From: Hygrocybe punicea
Taxonomy: Eukaryota; Basidiomycota; Agaricomycetes; Agaricales; Hygrophoraceae
Assembly (NCBI GenBank): GCA_963556145.1
Contig: OY744472.1
Location: forward strand, 5,146,001 to 5,210,000
Length of the DNA: 64,000 nt
Reading direction: 5' to 3'
Of this stretch, positions 45,421-55,175 are shown piece by piece. Under the pieces are notes generated by a model. It was not told the DNA's origin, ran no database searches, and saw nothing but the letters and a program-made list of their open reading frames with translations. The position numbers and the translations under genes are program-made. Each line of letters opens with the position of its first letter. Within the stretch, counting starts at the first letter, position 1.

Positions 45421-45605
45421 TCATGGACATTCGTAGTCAGTAATCTTTAAGTTTAGTCTAGCTACTCTTCCCCCGACCGCTACCAGACACCCAGACTTCC
45501 CTCCCCTTTCCTTCCTTACCATTGTTTGTACCCGCTTTTATCTTAAATCATTCTCATTTGGTTTGTTGTTGCCGGAGCCCACTATAAGAACAGCGATCTG
45601 TAACA
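45039..45605 (+). repeat. 3' LTR of the chromovirus
   Basis: 567 bp, TGTTACTTTTC...TCTGTAACA. It is preceded by a GGGGGTAT purine-rich run (45031-45038) that may be the polypurine tract. It holds the pre-insertion version of the hAT target site. Confidence 0.9.
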
Positions 45606-45610
45606 GAGAC

Positions 45611-47232
45611 CCCCACTCGCACTCAACAACACTCTCATTAAACCCATCAAGACACACCGATTCCTCGGCGTTATCATGGACCAGCATCTCCGATGGCACG
45701 AACAACAAGAACATGCAATCGCCAAGACCACCAAATGGATCCACCTCTTCCGCAGAATGGCATGGCCCAAATCAGGCATTCCCAGAAAGCTAATGCGACA
45801 ACTATACACGGCCATCGCTATCCCAAAAATGACCTATGCCGCCAACATCTGGTACACCCCAGTCCACAAGACAACAGATGGCACCCATAGGAAGGGATCA
45901 GTCAGAGCGATGCGTGAGCTCACAAAAACCCAATGTCTGGCATCTATACCCATCACTGGAGCCCTCAGAACAACACCAAATGACCTACTTGACCTCCACG
46001 CTGGCATCTTACCCGTCAACCTACTAATGCATAAAGTTTGTCATAGATCAGTCATCAGAATGGCATCCCTCCCCACCTCACACCCATTATACACTCCTAT
46101 ACGGCGCTGCACGAAGCACCTCATCGCCAGACACAGATCCCCCCTCCACACACTCACCCACCTCTTCCACATCGACCCAGATAACGTAGAACCCATATGC
46201 TCACACACCACCCCCCCTTTCCACACTTCCATACCTGACACCAGAGACAAATCCATAGAGCAACACAACAACGACAAAGCAGACATAAAAATATACTCAG
46301 ACGGCTCCACACTCAAAGGAGGAGTAGGCGCAGTGGCGGTCCTATATCGCAACGGACGCACACAAGTCAGAACACTCCAATATCACTTAGGATCCAGCGA
46401 CTCCCACCACAACGTTGAGGTGGAAAAGATAGCAGGCACCCTTGCCATACACTTACTAAGCCACGAAACACTCCTACATGATGTCTCCATTTACATCAAT
46501 TGTCAACCTACAATACGTGCACTAACCTCCACCAGAACAAACCCTAAATCCGGTCAACATACCCTAGACATTTTCCACAAAGTGGTCCGATGCCTCACCG
46601 ATACCAACCACCTCCTCGCCATTACTATCAAATGGATATCAAGCCACAGTGGTGTCACTGGGAATGAACGAGCCGACACAGAGGCTAAATCAGCAGCGAG
46701 AGGAATCACCAGCCCACGACACACCCTGCCCCACACCCTTCGACTCGAATCCATGCCGTTCAACGCCTCCACTCTCAAACAATCATTCAAAAAACAACTA
46801 AACATACAATGGAAGGACACCTGGGAACACTCACTATGATACATACGATTCACCCGTATCGACTCTGACTTTCCCCTTAACAAGTTCCTTAAAACCACAT
46901 CTAACTTAACTCACCCCCAGACCAGTTTAATCACACAAATCCACACTGGACACCTCCCGCTCAACGCCTACCTACACAAAATCAAGAAATCCAACACCGA
47001 AATCTGCCCCAAATGCACCCAAGCGAAGGAAACAGTACACCATTTCCTTTTTGACTGTCCGCTCTACCGAAACACACGTCACTCACTGACTAACACACTC
47101 AGGACACAAGCCCAATCCCTCACCTACCTCCTCAATAACAAAAAAGGCATATCAGAGCTAATAAAATTCGTGCACCGTACAGGCAGACTGAAAGATTCTT
47201 TCGGTGACATTCGCAACCCGATCCATACCTGA
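45611..47232 (+). pseudogene. LINE ORF2, 3' part: RT thumb, RNase H, CCHC motif
   Basis: It continues the RT from 37343 with HRFLGVIMDQHLRWHEQ and KMTYAANIWY. An RNase H domain follows (about 46285-46710): IKIYSDGSTLKGGVGAVAVL, VEVEKIAGTLAIHLL, then KWISSHSGVTGNERADTEAK. A TGA at 46837-46839 (Arg position) breaks the frame, which then continues with ICPKCTQAKETVHHFLFDC, the C-terminal CCHC motif of Tad-type ORF2, to TGA at 47230. The presence of RNase H and the terminal CCHC supports the Tad/I group. Confidence 0.85.
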
Positions 47233-47729
47233 CTAATTCTATTGTTCAACAGCACCACCACCACTGTCACTGACAACCCCCACCCCCACCCCCATACACA
47301 CTCATTCACATCAAGATTTACACCGCCCCATGCCCACCCAACTGTATCGTCGACCACACCATTCGACCCAACACCAACAGATGTTCACCCTTTCACTATA
47401 CCTTCTCCACCCTGCAGCCCCATCTTCCTCGTGCATGCTCGCTCCAGCGGCCGAGCACTTATATGGTCTAGACCCCCCTACAAAGCACCCCTCACTAGTA
47501 CCACCAGGCACCCTCACAGCCAGGCCAGGTGTCTAAAACAGCATTGGACATGCTGGGGCCACGGGGGACTTATTCCGTCATGATTACATTCGTAAACCAG
47601 AGGCACAGGAATTGGGATGGATCCCAATTTTTATTCCTTAAAAATACCTTTTCGCTCACATGTAATGTCCAACATAGGTTACATCCCTGCGGGACAATAA
47701 AATTGACTCAAAAACAAAAAAACAAAAAA
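47233..47729 (+). other. LINE 3' untranslated region and A-rich tail
   Basis: Noncoding. It ends CAATAAAATTGACTC followed by an A-rich tail at the 13-bp target duplication. The AATAAA at about 47696 could be the polyadenylation signal. Confidence 0.7.
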
Positions 47730-48165
47730 AATGTAGGGTTGGGAAAAATGAAAATACAGGGGGTTGAAGGACAGGGTTCGATGTCCAATGTGGTGAAAGC
47801 ATGGGAGTGGCACTTTTGGTCAACACAAAAGAACACAGGGCTAGAAAAAGGTTGAACCGAGATGTAGGAGTCGAATAGGTCACAGAAAACTGAACGAAGT
47901 TAGCAACTGAGGGTGCGGTCAGCACTACTGGGGTGTGTTTTTGGAAGGTGGGTGCATGGATCGATGGCATGTGTGAGTGGCAACGTGAAATGCTGTGGGC
48001 TATGAATCCAGGTGGTCTCTGGAAAATCGTAGGTCTGCGGGGTGCTCTCAAGGTACTCTGTGCTCTGAATCCAAAAAACAAAAAAAGGACTGGTCGAAAA
48101 TGAAGGAGACACCGGGAGACTCTCAGACGTCGAGACATAGGACAAAAAACACTCTCATCACCAGG

Positions 48166-48322
48166 TGTAGAGGTGGGACAGGCTCGGGGAAGGGACTCAA
48201 GGGACTCTGAGTCAGTGGAACATGGATGTATCAAGATGAAGACTGCTACGACAGGAACTGCTATCTATGGAAACCAACCATGGGAGTCTGGGTCATGTGA
48301 CTGTACAGGTACATCCACTACA
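48166..48322 (+). repeat. 3' LTR of TRIM copy 2
   Basis: Same as 31852-32008 except for two C-to-T changes in CpG (CTCCGAG to CTCTGAG, and CACGTGAC to CATGTGAC). Confidence 0.8.
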
Positions 48323-49540
48323 CCGCTCAATAATCTTCATCAACTGGGCCACGCCCTCCATTGAGTCCACTCTGTCCATGGGCCACACATCTGCCTGGTT
48401 GTATTCAAGTCCAATGTCTCTCAAGCTTATCAACATCTCCCTATGCACCCCCTTTGGCAGCTCCATCAAATCATCACAGTGGACAGCCTCCGCCATGTTG
48501 ACTGTTGCAACAATTTTGGTAACAGAGGTGCTGGCAGCATCTGAGGTGCTTTTATGGGCCTGGTCATCTGGATCACCATTTTTATCAAGTCCATCACCGA
48601 TCTTTTTACCTACGTCAATGACAGCTTCTCTTGGAACTTTGAAGGCAATATACTCTGGTATGCTCCTTTCCATAAAGCCTTACCTGCCAAGCAAGCTTGC
48701 CTTTTAATGTTATGGGACAACATCAGCCTGCCACATGATGAATCTAAACAGCTTGCCAGTCCGGTCTTGCCCATTATTGGTTTTGACATTGATCCCAATG
48801 CCATGACTTTCACCATGTCGCCTGACCATCGCCAAGACCTCCTCAACACCCTCCATGACTTTGCTCGACCCAGACACCATTGCTCCTTGCATGACTTCCA
48901 TTGGCTGGCAGGCTGGATGAACTGGGCATTAAATGTTCATCCCCTCATGCGACCCAGCCTCTCCATCCTCTACCGCAAGATGTCTGGTAAGTCACAGCCC
49001 AACCAGCTTATCTGGATCAGTGTAGAACTTTGCCACAAGCTCCGGTGATATGCCGGCATACATCTCATTGAGTCTTCTGCCTGGGACGTGCCTGCTGCTG
49101 ACACCATCCTTTTCGTGGATGCTTCCTTTATTTGTCTTGGTTTCTGGTGCCCTGCCTTGTCTCACGGTTTCCAGTGCTTCATACCTGACCCTTCTTTTGA
49201 CCACATTTTCTAATTGGAGGCTCTCACCATCCTTTCTGCCTTTCACTGGGTTTTAACCACCTTTCAACACACTCCCCACCATATCGCTGTCTTCACTGAC
49301 AACTCCAATACCATTGACCTATTTAATACTCTACATGCTCAACCCCTTTACAACCCTATTCTCATCACCACCATTGCCTCTCACACTGAGCTTCATGTGT
49401 TTCACGTTCCTGGCATTGACAATGCCATTGCCAATGCCCTTTCCTGGTTCCACAATGCCTCCATCTTCTCCTCCTTTCCCCATTTCACTATTTCCTCTTT
49501 CATACCCCCATGTCTTTCACTGGGGGCCCACCTGCAATGA
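48323..49540 (+). pseudogene. DIRS-type RT C-terminal half and RNase H-like region
   Basis: It resumes the RT cut at 31851: PLNNLHQLGHALH, FKSNVSQAYQHLPMHPLWQL, then TYVNDSFSWNF. The catalytic box should read YVDD; its first Asp is Asn (48617-48619, GAT to AAT in a CpG). Next come IIGFDIDPNAMTFTM, LAGWMNWALNVHPLMRPSL, and an RNase H-like part with ILFVDASFICLGFW, LEALTILSAFHWV, VFTDNSNTIDLF and HVPGIDNAIANALS. Frames change at about 48550 and 49050-49215. Inactive. Confidence 0.75.
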
Positions 49541-49580
49541 ACCCACTCGGATGGTCCTGCCAACCTGTCTGGGTTGCCTG

Positions 49581-49899
49581 TAGGGAAATGCAGGGATAAG
49601 GGTAAATCCTGATCCGCAGGTATCCGTACTCTTAAGAGTACGAGTACGGATACAGATTCTCGTATCCGTGGGCTTCAAAATGAGCCGGAGATCATCCAAA
49701 ACGGTCAAGAATTGACTGAGATAGAGACTAAACATTGATTGGACTCTATCTCAGTCAATTCTTGACCGTTTTGGATGATCTCCGGCTCATTTTGATCAGG
49801 AATCCGTGGGTAAAATCCGCGGATATGGTATCCGTATCTGTGGCAAGTACGAGTACGGATACAGACAAATGTATCCTGGGATTACCCCTGCATTTCCCT
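49581..49899. mobile_element. 319-bp hAT MITE with perfect internal hairpin
   Basis: Ends TAGGGAAATGCAGGG and CCTGCATTTCCCTA with a perfect 8-bp duplication GTTGCCTG (49573-49580, 49900-49907). Inside, 49675-49726 and 49744-49795 are perfect 52-bp inverted copies around a 17-base loop. GTATCCGTACTC-type repeats surround the hairpin. It sits between the RNase H and recombinase regions of the DIRS-type element; the coding sequence GGGTTGCCTGGACCC is continuous once it is set aside. Confidence 0.92.
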
Positions 49900-49907
49900 A
49901 GTTGCCT

Positions 49908-50848
49908 GGACCCACAACCATCTTGTCCATGAACAGGCTGTCGCTCTCAGTTTTTCCCTTGAACATTCCTCCATGCTTGCCTATTCTTCTGCTCTTTGCT
50001 CCTACATTTCTTTCTGCACTGCTCACCACTTTTCCCTTGCCCCTACCCCTGAAACCCTTAGTTTTTTCACTGTTTATATGTGCCACCACATCAAGCCGAG
50101 TTCCATTTCCACTTATTTATCTGGTGTCTGTACTCAACTTGAACCATTCTACCCTGATGTCCATTCCCATTGCCTCCATCCCCTTGTCACCCATACCCTC
50201 CATGGTTGCAAGAAGATGCAGGCCATTGGCACCACCCAGAAACAGCCACTCCTCCATTCAGAGCTCGTCCCCCTGTGCGATACTTACTGCCCCTCCTTCG
50301 ACCATGACAATAAGCTTTTCCTTTCCCTCCTTCTCATTGGTTTCCATGCTCTCACATGTCTTGGCAAGTTCATGTCACTGGATAGTGTTTCCCTACGCGA
50401 TTACCAAAAGATAGTCATGCAGCACTCAGTCACCTTTTTACCTGAAGGTTTTTCCTTCCACCTGCCTGGGCATAAGGCTGCCAGACTATTTGAAGGCAAC
50501 ACCATACTCCTTCAATGTCTCCCAGACCGTGACAACCCCATCTCTATCTTCGAGTCCTACCTCACTTCATGCAACGTCCTCTTCCCTCTCCACCCTGAGC
50601 TGTGGCTCCACCATGATGGTTCTGTACCCCTCCATTCCTGGTTCCTCTGCTGCCTGCACCACCATTTCCTGAATGAAGTCGCTGGCCAGTCCCTCGGCTC
50701 CAGTGGCGCGACTGCCCTCGCTTGTGACAGCATCCCCCTTGACCACATTCAAGCCATCAGCCACTGGGCCACCGAGACCTTCCACATCTACATTCATCAT
50801 CACCCCATTCTTCTTGCTGTGCACCTTGCCCCTCAGGCCTCATTCTAA
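49908..50848 (+). pseudogene. DIRS-type tyrosine recombinase, catalytic residues lost
   Basis: The N-terminal SAM-like core-binding region reads HSSMLAYSSALCSYISFC and KPSSISTYLSGVCTQLEPF. The catalytic domain runs from FHALTCLGKFM through SWFLCCLHHHFLNEVAG to FHIYIHHHPILLAVHL. Against the R...HxxR...Y pattern of the family, the first Arg (LLRLGEL type) is Cys at 50357-50359 (CGT to TGT). The HxxR box reads GQSLGSSGATA, so both His and Arg are gone, while the Tyr in HIYI is kept. The frame from about 49908 to the TAA at 50846-50848 is open. The enzyme would join the circular element DNA to the genome; this copy cannot. Confidence 0.75.
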
Positions 50849-51330
50849 CATTTTCTTTCTTTTCATCTTTCTTTTTGTTTTTCCTTTCACATACACTCCC
50901 ATCCACCTTCTCCTTTTAACTCCCCCTTTTTTCCCACCCACCACTCCCTCTTCCTAGCCTTCTATGGTTCTTTATTGTAAAACAAAAACCAAAAAGAATC
51001 ATTATCTCTTCAGACCACACCACTGTTTCAGGGCATGGTCACATTTCCTATTCTCTTTTTGTACATCTCAAAAGTGACCTGTGTGATTAGTTCTACTTAA
51101 TACAAGAAACTTCCAGTAGATCTAGTAGTAGTATAAAAACCCTCTCAGAGAGAGGCAAAATATAATTCATTCCACAATAAAATATCTTAGTGGATCATAT
51201 TTCACAACATGATTTGTCATGTAAGTCGTATTTGAATGGAGTCTCACGCTTTGCCACGTGGATTGGATGGCTGATTGATCAACTTGAATTGAACGAAATC
51301 CGACGTTCCTCGTCTAGTCCTTCGGTCATT
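50849..51330. other. C/T-rich DIRS 3' region and intergenic DNA
   Basis: Pyrimidine-rich to about 50960, then mixed. No gene. The region from about 51000 probably includes the promoter of the next gene, but no clear element was seen. Confidence 0.4.
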
Positions 51331-53081
51331 ATGCCTGATGCCAACGTAGACGATCGGATTTACCGTTGGATCTCTGAACAACCAGATCTCAACATGGACG
51401 CTCTCACAAAATCTGTGTTCAAGTGTGTGTTCTTCGTTGTTTGATCTATCTCGTTAACAATTCACTGCTACAATAAGAGGGTTCCGCATTCTGGAACCTT
51501 GGTTCAATGTACAGGAAGTGTGAGTCTATTACTGATTGTTATGATCTTATCTACATGATTTTAACTTCAATAGTTTCGAAAGCCATCTCGTCAAAAAAAG
51601 CGTAACAAAAATACGAGAACAAGGCCTTGAATATGTGTCGGCAATAGAAAGTAGTATCCAGGTTAGATCTGAAAAGAATAGAATGAATACTCTTGACCGA
51701 ATACCTGCGTAGATCGCTAAGGATGGGCATGCTTTTGCGGTGGATGCTATTTACCTATGTGGATTCTTCACGGACGGTACCTCCGTTGACCTGATTTCCG
51801 AATTTATGGCAAGAATGCTTGAGATTGCTACCAAAGCCCATACACTCGCACAAGATACCAGCACACGGTTCGCCCGCATCCGTACTAAACTTATGCAGGC
51901 AAGCCTTTGCATGTTCTTGATCCTCGGTCACCAGATCTGACTTGCAACGCTCAGATTTGGGTGGACATGACGAAAGATATTCAGCAGGCCCAAACACAAC
52001 ATGGCGATGAACTTTCTATCAGGTTACCGACACCGATCTCCGCCGATCCTCTGTGTGCGGATCTTTCGACCAATGTCGTGATCAGTACGTCTTGATGACA
52101 ATGAACGCTCGTACATGTAACTGTAACTTATCCCATGACTCCTCAGATCGCGGAACCGTGAATAGCTCGCTTGCGGTTGCCCTGGCTGTACTCGATGAAG
52201 CCAGCAAAGATATCGAACAATTGATCGAATATGTGGGTGTGTTTTCCGGCTGGTGGTTTAAGATGCAAGGCGACCTGAGATATCTCTTGACGGTTGTGCC
52301 CCAAATGAGCCCCGAGCCGTCAAACCGATTACGGACTGTGACCGTCAGCCGTGGATGGGAAGGTGTCAAGCAGAAATATGAATTATACACCGCTAGGGTA
52401 CCTCGAATTCAGATGGATTGGATTACTTGAACTTACAAGTATTCACAGATAACTGCTATTCTATCATTGATTCCCAAACTGAAGCAATCGGAACAGGAAC
52501 GATTGGAACAGGAGAAAGTGGAGAAGGAACGATTGGAGGAAGAGCGATTGGAGAGGGAGAGAATGGAGAGGGAGCGGCTGGAGCAGGAGCGGCTGGAGAG
52601 GGAGCGGCTGGAGAAGGAACGATTGGAGAGGGAGCGATTGAAGAAGGAACAATTGGAGAAGGAGCGGTTGGAGAAGGAACGGTTGGAGAGGGAACGATTA
52701 GAGAAGGAACGGTTGGAGAGGGTGCGATTGGAGAAGGAACGGTTGGAGAGGGTGCGATTGGAGAAGGAACAGTTGGAGAGGTTGCGGTTGGAGAGGGAAC
52801 AGTTGGAGAGGTTGCGGTTGGAGAGGGAACAGTTGGAGAAGGAGCGATTGGAGAAGGAACGATTGGAGAGAGAACAATCGGAGAAGGAACGGTTGGAGAG
52901 GGAACGATTAGAGAAGGAACAGTTGGAGAGGGAGCAATTGAAAAAGGAGAAATTGGAGGCAGAGACCAAACGTCATGTAGCGCAACAGGAGACAGTGGAC
53001 CAGGATAAGAATCGTCTGGAGACGGCGTCAGGCGACACAACAGGGGGGAAGCCTCGAGGCCCAAATGTCAGACGGAGATAA
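51331..53081 (+). pseudogene. Helix-rich family member 1 with E/R/L coiled-coil tail; exon 1 irregular
   Basis: Paralogue of the gene at 53550. Exons: 51331-51519, 51574-51661, 51713-51898, 51955-52084, 52147-52397, 52449-53081. Exons 2 and 3 have exactly the lengths of the neighbour (88 and 186 nt). Intron 3 (51899-51954) is GC-AG. Exon 1, as read from ATG 51331, hits TGA 51442-51444 and is one base out of phase; a poorly supported extra intron (51429-51477) would repair it. Conserved blocks are LEPWFNVQ, EYVSAIESS, LCGFFTDGTSVDLISEF, LEIATKAH and GVFSGWWFKMQGDL. The last exon is a coiled coil of about 160 residues of LE(R/K)ERLE repeats. No known family is certain; the helix pattern vaguely recalls alpha-helical pore-forming proteins. 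Confidence 0.55.
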
Positions 53082-53549
53082 ACGAAGCAAGACCAGACGA
53101 AGGGTGACAAATTACCCAGGGGTTACTGCAGAATACGTTGTCGACCTGTTTTCGTGTGGTTGTCGCTGACAGAAGTCTTTATTCCATTCTCATGCATATG
53201 ATTTACTCCGTTCGGTCCTCGTTATGATCTCTTCGGTCTTCATTATACGTTGGGTATTCATTTGCAATCATATGTTGATTTATTCCACTTCAATTTCGCA
53301 CATCTTGTGATGCCTCTACTACAAGCCTGGCTTTAACTCGGCCTTTAAGATGCGGTCCGAAACGCCACGGGTACACATGAGTCTGTGGCTACCATGGCAT
53401 GAGGCTTGTGTGCATCTTCGGTGGCTCACTTGAAGTGCTGTTCACAGCAGCATCAAAATGCGTTTTTAAGCTCACGTGATCATGATGCGTACACACAGCG
53501 GTCTCTCCATTATCCTCATTATCACCTCGGCTTCTCTGTTGCAGTTACC

Positions 53550-55146
53550 ATGACTGATAGAATCAGTGACCAAATCCTCCGCTTTATCTCACCACCGGCA
53601 GATCTTAGCATTGATAGTCTTCCGCTAGCCGCCTGCCAGTGCGTATTTTCAACCATAGGATTTTGTCGCCAATTCATTGCTCCACAAAGTGCATTCGCCA
53701 TTCTGGAGCCTTGGTATAATGTGCAGGGAATGTAATATGTTCTATGTCAAGGCTAATTGCTCTCATCTCATCCATTTTGTTCAATAGCTTCGAGGACGGC
53801 CTTGTCGAACGCATCGTGGCAACAGTCAGCCAAATTTTTTTGGAGTATGTGTCGGTAATAGAAAGCAGTCACCAGGTCAGATCTTCACAAGATCCATTGG
53901 ATTGAATACTCTTCACCGACTCTGCCATTTAGATTTCTGAAGATGGCTGTATTTTTGCGGAGGATGCTATTGCCCTATGCAGATTCCTCCGGGACGGGAT
54001 TTCTACTGACCTGATTCGCGAATTTGTGACAAGAAGGCTTGAGATTGCTACCAACGCCCACAAACGATCAGAAGAAATCAGTGCTAGATTCCAGAAAATC
54101 CGTGCCAACATTTTGCATGTGAGTCTTTAGCAAGTTCTTTTGACATCCTTGATCCAGATTTGACTTACGGCGCTCAGATTTGGGGGGACGTAATGAATGA
54201 TATTGAAACACAAAAAGATGGGCACTCCATTACATTTCCCGTCTCGATCTCCGTCGATCTTTTACGCGGCGACCTCGAACGGACCATATACAGCCTGATC
54301 GGTGCGTATAATTGGTTTGTATTCGATGAACTTGTCTTACGATATAAACTCCCAGATCGGGGAGTTGTCAACCGATCACTTCAGGTTGCCTTGGATGTAC
54401 TGATTGACGCCAACAAGGACATCTTACGACTTATCCAGCATATGGATGTGTTTTCCAACTGGTGGTTTCATGTGCAGGGCAGTCTGCGGTCTCTCCTGGG
54501 CGTTATTCCGCGAATGAGCTACGAAAGGTCAATTCAATTATACATCGCGAGTGTTAACCGACATTGGGAGGAGGTGAAAGTGAAATATCAAGCATGTCGT
54601 CACGTGGTATATCGCGTTATCCACTCGAGTTGGTTCAGTTATACTAACATTACAAATTTTTCGTAGATAAGTTCTATCCTAAATCTACGGCCCGTACTCG
54701 AGCGACAGAAGGTGGATCGAATGGAGAATGAGAGATGGGACACGAAGAGACTGCAGCATTTGAAGGCGAAGCAAAATCGTCTGGAGGCAGAGTGTCTAGA
54801 GGCTAAAGGCAAACGTTTGGAAGCAGTAGAATGTCTGGAGGTGAAAAGTATCGAGACGGCACATTTACAGGAGATGGAACGTATGCAGGCGGAGAAGAAA
54901 CAGCTGGAGAGAGAAGGTATGGAGGCCGAGATCAGATGTCTGAAGGAATTAAGACGTCTGGATGAGGAAATGGAATCGCTCCGCTCTCCTTCATCTTTTT
55001 CCACCGAGGCTCGCTCAGTAACTTCAACTATAAAGTCAAGAAGTAATCAACCGAACGCTGTCGTGGTACTGTCCACTCTCATTCTGAAATTAGCACTATC
55101 ACCTGACTGGTTCTCTAGGGATCTCCGGATCTACAGCACGCAGTAG
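53550..55146 (+). CDS. Helix-rich family member 2, intact six-exon gene
   Basis: Exons 53550-53731, 53788-53875, 53933-54118, 54178-54301, 54356-54603 and 54667-55146 join in phase to 435 codons with no stop. The five introns are 54-63 bp, GT-AG, the last with TACTAAC. The protein starts MTDRISDQILRFISPP. It contains AILEPWYNVQ, LEYVSVIESS, IALCRFLRDGISTDLIREF, RLEIATNAH and MDVFSNWWFHVQGSL, then HWEEVKVKYQA, and a coiled-coil tail (about 54700-54980). All-helical, probably soluble, with a short hydrophobic WWF patch. No signal peptide. Function unknown; similarity to alpha-pore-forming/HBL-like helical bundles is only a guess. An alternative donor (55018) could splice it onto the next frame. 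Confidence 0.75.
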
Positions 55147-55175
55147 AAATACTAGCGGATGGCATCCAGTCATGC

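Larger units (their letters stand above)
37344..45605 (+). mobile_element. Ty3 chromovirus with an extra C-terminal domain in Pol
   Basis: LTRs begin TGTTACTTTTC and end TAACA (37344-39057, enlarged by a hAT insertion; and 45039-45605, 567 bp). Between them lie gag (39304-40299), pol (40314-44576) and a further ORF (44608-45420). The insertion is in LINE ORF2: removing it with one 5-mer joins ATATCTCGA to CCCCCACTC in frame. The flanking 5-mers TCGAC and GAGAC match at only three positions, so the duplication is imperfect. The LTRs differ at 12 of 567 bases, all CpG-type transitions, with no indels. Confidence 0.9.
32873..47729 (+). mobile_element. Tad-like non-LTR retrotransposon (LINE), split by a Ty3 element
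   Basis: It is bounded by a perfect 13-bp duplication AATGTAGGGTTGG (32860-32872 and 47730-47742) and ends in an A-rich tail (about 47708-47729), as expected for target-primed insertion. It carries ORF1 with zinc knuckles and ORF2 with endonuclease, RT, RNase H and a terminal CCHC motif, the layout of the fungal Tad clade. Inserts inside are a TRIM solo LTR (33514-33669) and the Ty3 element (37344-45605). Its own length is about 6.4 kb, essentially full length. Confidence 0.85.
31852..48322 (+). mobile_element. TRIM/LARD-like element copy 2, split by a LINE
   Basis: Identical-length 157-bp LTRs at 31852-32008 and 48166-48322 differ at two bases, both CpG/TpG. Flanking tetramers CTGC (31848-31851) and CCGC (48323-48326) fit a 4-bp duplication with one mismatch. 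Its own interior is 32009-32872 plus 47743-48165. This is noncoding and homologous to TRIM copy 1, with shared blocks such as GTCGAGGGATCTCTTCG at about 32183. Without the LINE it would be about 1.6 kb. Confidence 0.8.
30055..50848 (+). mobile_element. DIRS-type (tyrosine recombinase) retroelement, split by a nested insertion
   Basis: Left part 30055-31851 (Gag-like zinc finger and start of RT); right part 48323-50848 (rest of RT, RNase H-like region, tyrosine recombinase). The 16.5-kb TRIM-bounded block between them interrupts the RT. A hAT MITE (49581-49899) sits between RNase H and recombinase. RT followed by a tyrosine recombinase rather than a DDE integrase defines the DIRS/Ngaro group. 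No terminal repeats were recognised, so the outer ends are approximate. Confidence 0.75.

Noticed and set aside
45606..45610. Clean 5-bp target duplication for the chromovirus
   Set aside because: The flanking 5-mers are TCGAC and GAGAC, matching at three of five positions. The frame of the LINE supports the boundary, but a perfect duplication cannot be claimed.
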